Of a stretch of DNA of 64,000 bases, positions 62,601-64,000 are shown piece by piece. How positions within the stretch are numbered: position 1 is the first letter of the stretch; every line of letters begins with the position of its first letter. The position numbers and the translations under genes are program-made. The notes below the pieces were generated by a model. That model did not search any database. It was not told where the DNA came from and was given only the letters and a program-made list of their open reading frames with translations. Source of the DNA: Candidatus Mycoplasma haematobovis (GTDB lineage Bacteria; Bacillota_I; Bacilli_A; Mycoplasmatales; Mycoplasmoidaceae); assembly GCF_001645765.1 (NCBI RefSeq), contig NZ_LWUJ01000010.1, positions 1 to 64,000 of the forward strand, read 5' to 3'.

Positions 62601-63192
62601 GTGCTGGTACCACAACTATTGTAGGCGCTGGTGCGGGGACATTTTTCTTGACACAAAACAAAACAAAACGACAATAAAGGATAGATTAATTTCAAAAAAA
62701 ATAAATCTAATTAGTTCTGATGATGAATATCTACCAGCTTTCAAAGAATACAAAGATGAAGAAAGCTTCAAAAATTTAATTAAAGATGGGAGTAGTGAAA
62801 CAAGTTCATGAAACGAACAACAATGAGCAGAAGCTTTGAAAAAATGATGCGACAAAAACCTAGTCCTTAAATCTGCTGAAAATCAAGAAAAAGTAGAAAA
62901 ATATTGTATTAAGCCTCCTTTAACAATAAAGGAAAGAATAGAAAGACGTGGAAAAAGAAGAGCTGTAAATTGAGATAATGAAAAATTGGATAGAATGCTA
63001 CAATCAGATAATCAATTATCTTCAAATCTTTCTGAAGTAAATATAGTAAATTCCGTTAATTTATTTGGTAGTGATAAACAAGTAGCTAAAGATACGTTAA
63101 TAAAATGATGTGATAATAATATTGAAGTCGCATTAAATCAAGACAAAAGTAGTCAAATATGAAAAAAAGTGGAAAGACGTTGTTTAGAATAG
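62573..63192 (+). CDS. Group 3 surface paralog switched off by a third CAAAA unit
   Basis: GTG start (MDIRKVAFVSAGTTTIVGAG). CAAAA occurs three times (62654-62668) before CGACAATAAAG, so translation ends at TAA 62675-62677 after 34 residues. The relatives at 57311 and 59633 have two units. From the tract on the alternative frame is intact to TAG 63190: 'IKDRLISKKINLI', 'KKWCDKNL', 'KYCIKPPLTI', 'IKWCDNN', 'RRCLE'. Loss of one unit would give 204 aa. Same mechanism and position as 18506-19149 with a different pentamer. Confidence 0.85.
62654..62668 (+). repeat. CAAAA pentamer tract, three units (off length)
   Basis: CAAAA x3. Two-unit versions in 57311-57930 and 45691-46353 keep the reading frame. 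Confidence 0.9.
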
Positions 63193-63262
63193 AAATTTAT
63201 TAATTTTTAAAAATTGATTTTTGATTGTAATTTAGAAAAACACAATACAAGTAATAAAGTTT

Positions 63263-63736
63263 ATGGTATCTAAACCTTTATTGGCAACAGTTGCAGGAAT
63301 TAGTACTGTAGGTGGGGTGGCAGTTGGGGGATACTTCTTAATAAAACCTTACAATACTGATAAGGTTGTTGAATCTAGAGATCCAGAAACATCTCCCCAA
63401 AGCTTGAGAGAAATGTTGGCTAACAAAAATCCTTTAAATACTAGAGAAGCAACAGATGATTTAATATGGGGGAATCTTGTGGCTAAGCACTTTGAATCTA
63501 CAATAGATCAAAGTAAAAAAATACAAATAACAGGTCTTAAATCTCCAAATTCTGAAAATAACAAAAACGACAATATTGTAGCATTGAAGGCAACGTGTGA
63601 AAATCTCTTTGTGAAAACAGAAAATTATGAAAATGACAAAGAAATGGCAGAAATGTGATGCACTAAAGAGTCCTCATTACTTAAATCTGCTCCAAGTAGT
63701 TCTGTGCCAGCGGCACCTGGCCCTTTACCTAGCTAA
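63263..63736 (+). CDS. Group 4 one-module surface paralog with tail
   Basis: 157 aa. MVSKPLLATVAGISTVGGVA, 'GGYFLIKPYNTDKVVESRDP' stalk, 'SLREMLANKNPLNTREATDD', Trp by TGG, WC at 132, tail 'APSSSVPAAPGPLPS'. Closest to 33402-33875 and 35760-36272. Gaps of 70 and 111 bases on its two sides make it one of the few isolated genes. Confidence 0.9.
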
Positions 63737-63847
63737 ACTGCGAATATTAATAAACCTTAAAACTTTAAAGGTAAATATTATTCAGTAAATTGTTAATTGA
63801 GTTAATACTAAAAGTAATATCAAATTAGTTACCTTTTCTTAAATTTA

Positions 63848-64000
63848 ATGGCATTAAATATTAAATATATTGCTCTTGCTGGAGGAGGTACACTTACTTC
63901 AGTTGGCGGAGGATTTGGAATTCACTATTTATCAAAAGACAAAACAGTAAGAGATAAATTAATTTCCTCAGGAGAAGAGTTAATTAGTACCGAAGCAGAA
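63848..64000 (+). CDS. Group 3 surface paralog (C-terminus outside window)
   Basis: ATG at 63848 after a 111-base gap. MALNIKYIALAGGGTLTSVG, 'IHYLSKDKTVRDKLISSGEE'. The tract CAAAAGACAAAACA is imperfect. 51 codons visible, open to the edge. Confidence 0.85.
   Translation, partial: MALNIKYIALAGGGTLTSVGGGFGIHYLSKDKTVRDKLISSGEELISTEAE

Noticed and set aside
1525-64000. Many open frames of 60-150 codons on the strand opposite the paralogs
   Set aside because: They are Leu/Ser/Phe-rich mirror images of Lys/Glu-rich genes, lie entirely within well-supported plus-strand genes and have no consistent spacing or start signals.
1525-64000. Apparent truncations at UGA codons in nearly all genes
   Set aside because: UGA sits at conserved Trp positions, especially before Cys, and reading it as Trp restores full-length family members; this is the mycoplasma code, not mass pseudogenisation.
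1525-64000. CRISPR array suggested by frequent short repeated motifs
   Set aside because: Repeats such as TGATGT or CAAGACAAGACAA are coding, unevenly spaced by gene length and without unique spacers of constant size.

Overview
The window comes from a hemotropic Mycoplasma (hemoplasma). The genes read through only if UGA is translated as Trp (Mycoplasma code); UAA and UAG are the only stops. Almost all coding capacity is one tandem array of small, membrane-anchored paralogs with no housekeeping genes. Such arrays are characteristic of hemoplasma genomes and are generally proposed to be a variable surface-antigen store. The species cannot be fixed from the sequence alone. Base composition is AT-rich. 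No rRNA, tRNA, IS element or CRISPR array was seen.

Layout. A partial large minus-strand gene (1-1350) is followed by a plus-strand run of paralogs. The run is interrupted by a 662-aa minus-strand gene (8285-10273), a 426-aa minus-strand gene (52331-53611), two wrecked DUF31-type serine-protease genes (42169-43491 and 55874-57265) and a short degenerate HsdR-like gene (60037-61302). No gap without a gene exceeds about 175 bases.

Anatomy of the paralogs. Each begins with 3-8 residues, a Gly-rich hydrophobic helix (about residues 6-28, no charged residues) and then a hydrophilic Lys/Glu-rich body. The body is built from modules of roughly 90-110 residues. A module opens with a 'L...G..LL' segment, has a Trp about 20 residues later and an 'LK..C..L' helix, and closes with a Trp-Cys pair, usually written TGATGT. 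Groups used in the entries: Group 1, two modules, about 205-228 aa, 'NGYxLL...W..IL..YK...LKF..F'. Group 2, two modules, about 220 aa, first module closing 'EQFC' instead of WC. Group 3, about 205-232 aa, 'QDKTI..L' after the helix, WC near residue 90, 'YC' near 120-130, WC near 180 and terminal 'RC'. Group 4, one module, about 130-180 aa, often with a Ser/Gly/Pro/Gln tail. Group 5, about 190-200 aa, ending 'LKWCTKEG'. Group 6, 94-119 aa, helix plus low-complexity tail and no module.

Genes are packed head to tail; more than two dozen junctions are TAATG or TAGTG stop-start overlaps, implying long translationally coupled transcripts. From 28333 to 38526 and from 44532 to 48270 long Group 3 genes alternate with short Group 4 or 6 genes.

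Variation signals. Group 3 genes carry a pentamer repeat just after the membrane helix: two copies keep the frame, three do not. Two genes (18506-19149 and 62573-63192) are switched off only by the third copy and are otherwise intact. The divergent gene 52331-53611 has nine consecutive C (coding strand) a few codons after its start. Exact repeats of 67-86 bp between paralogs, chimeric N-termini, module fusions and an internal deletion between WC motifs point to frequent recombination. A further set of paralogs carries A-run frameshifts and looks like decaying copies.
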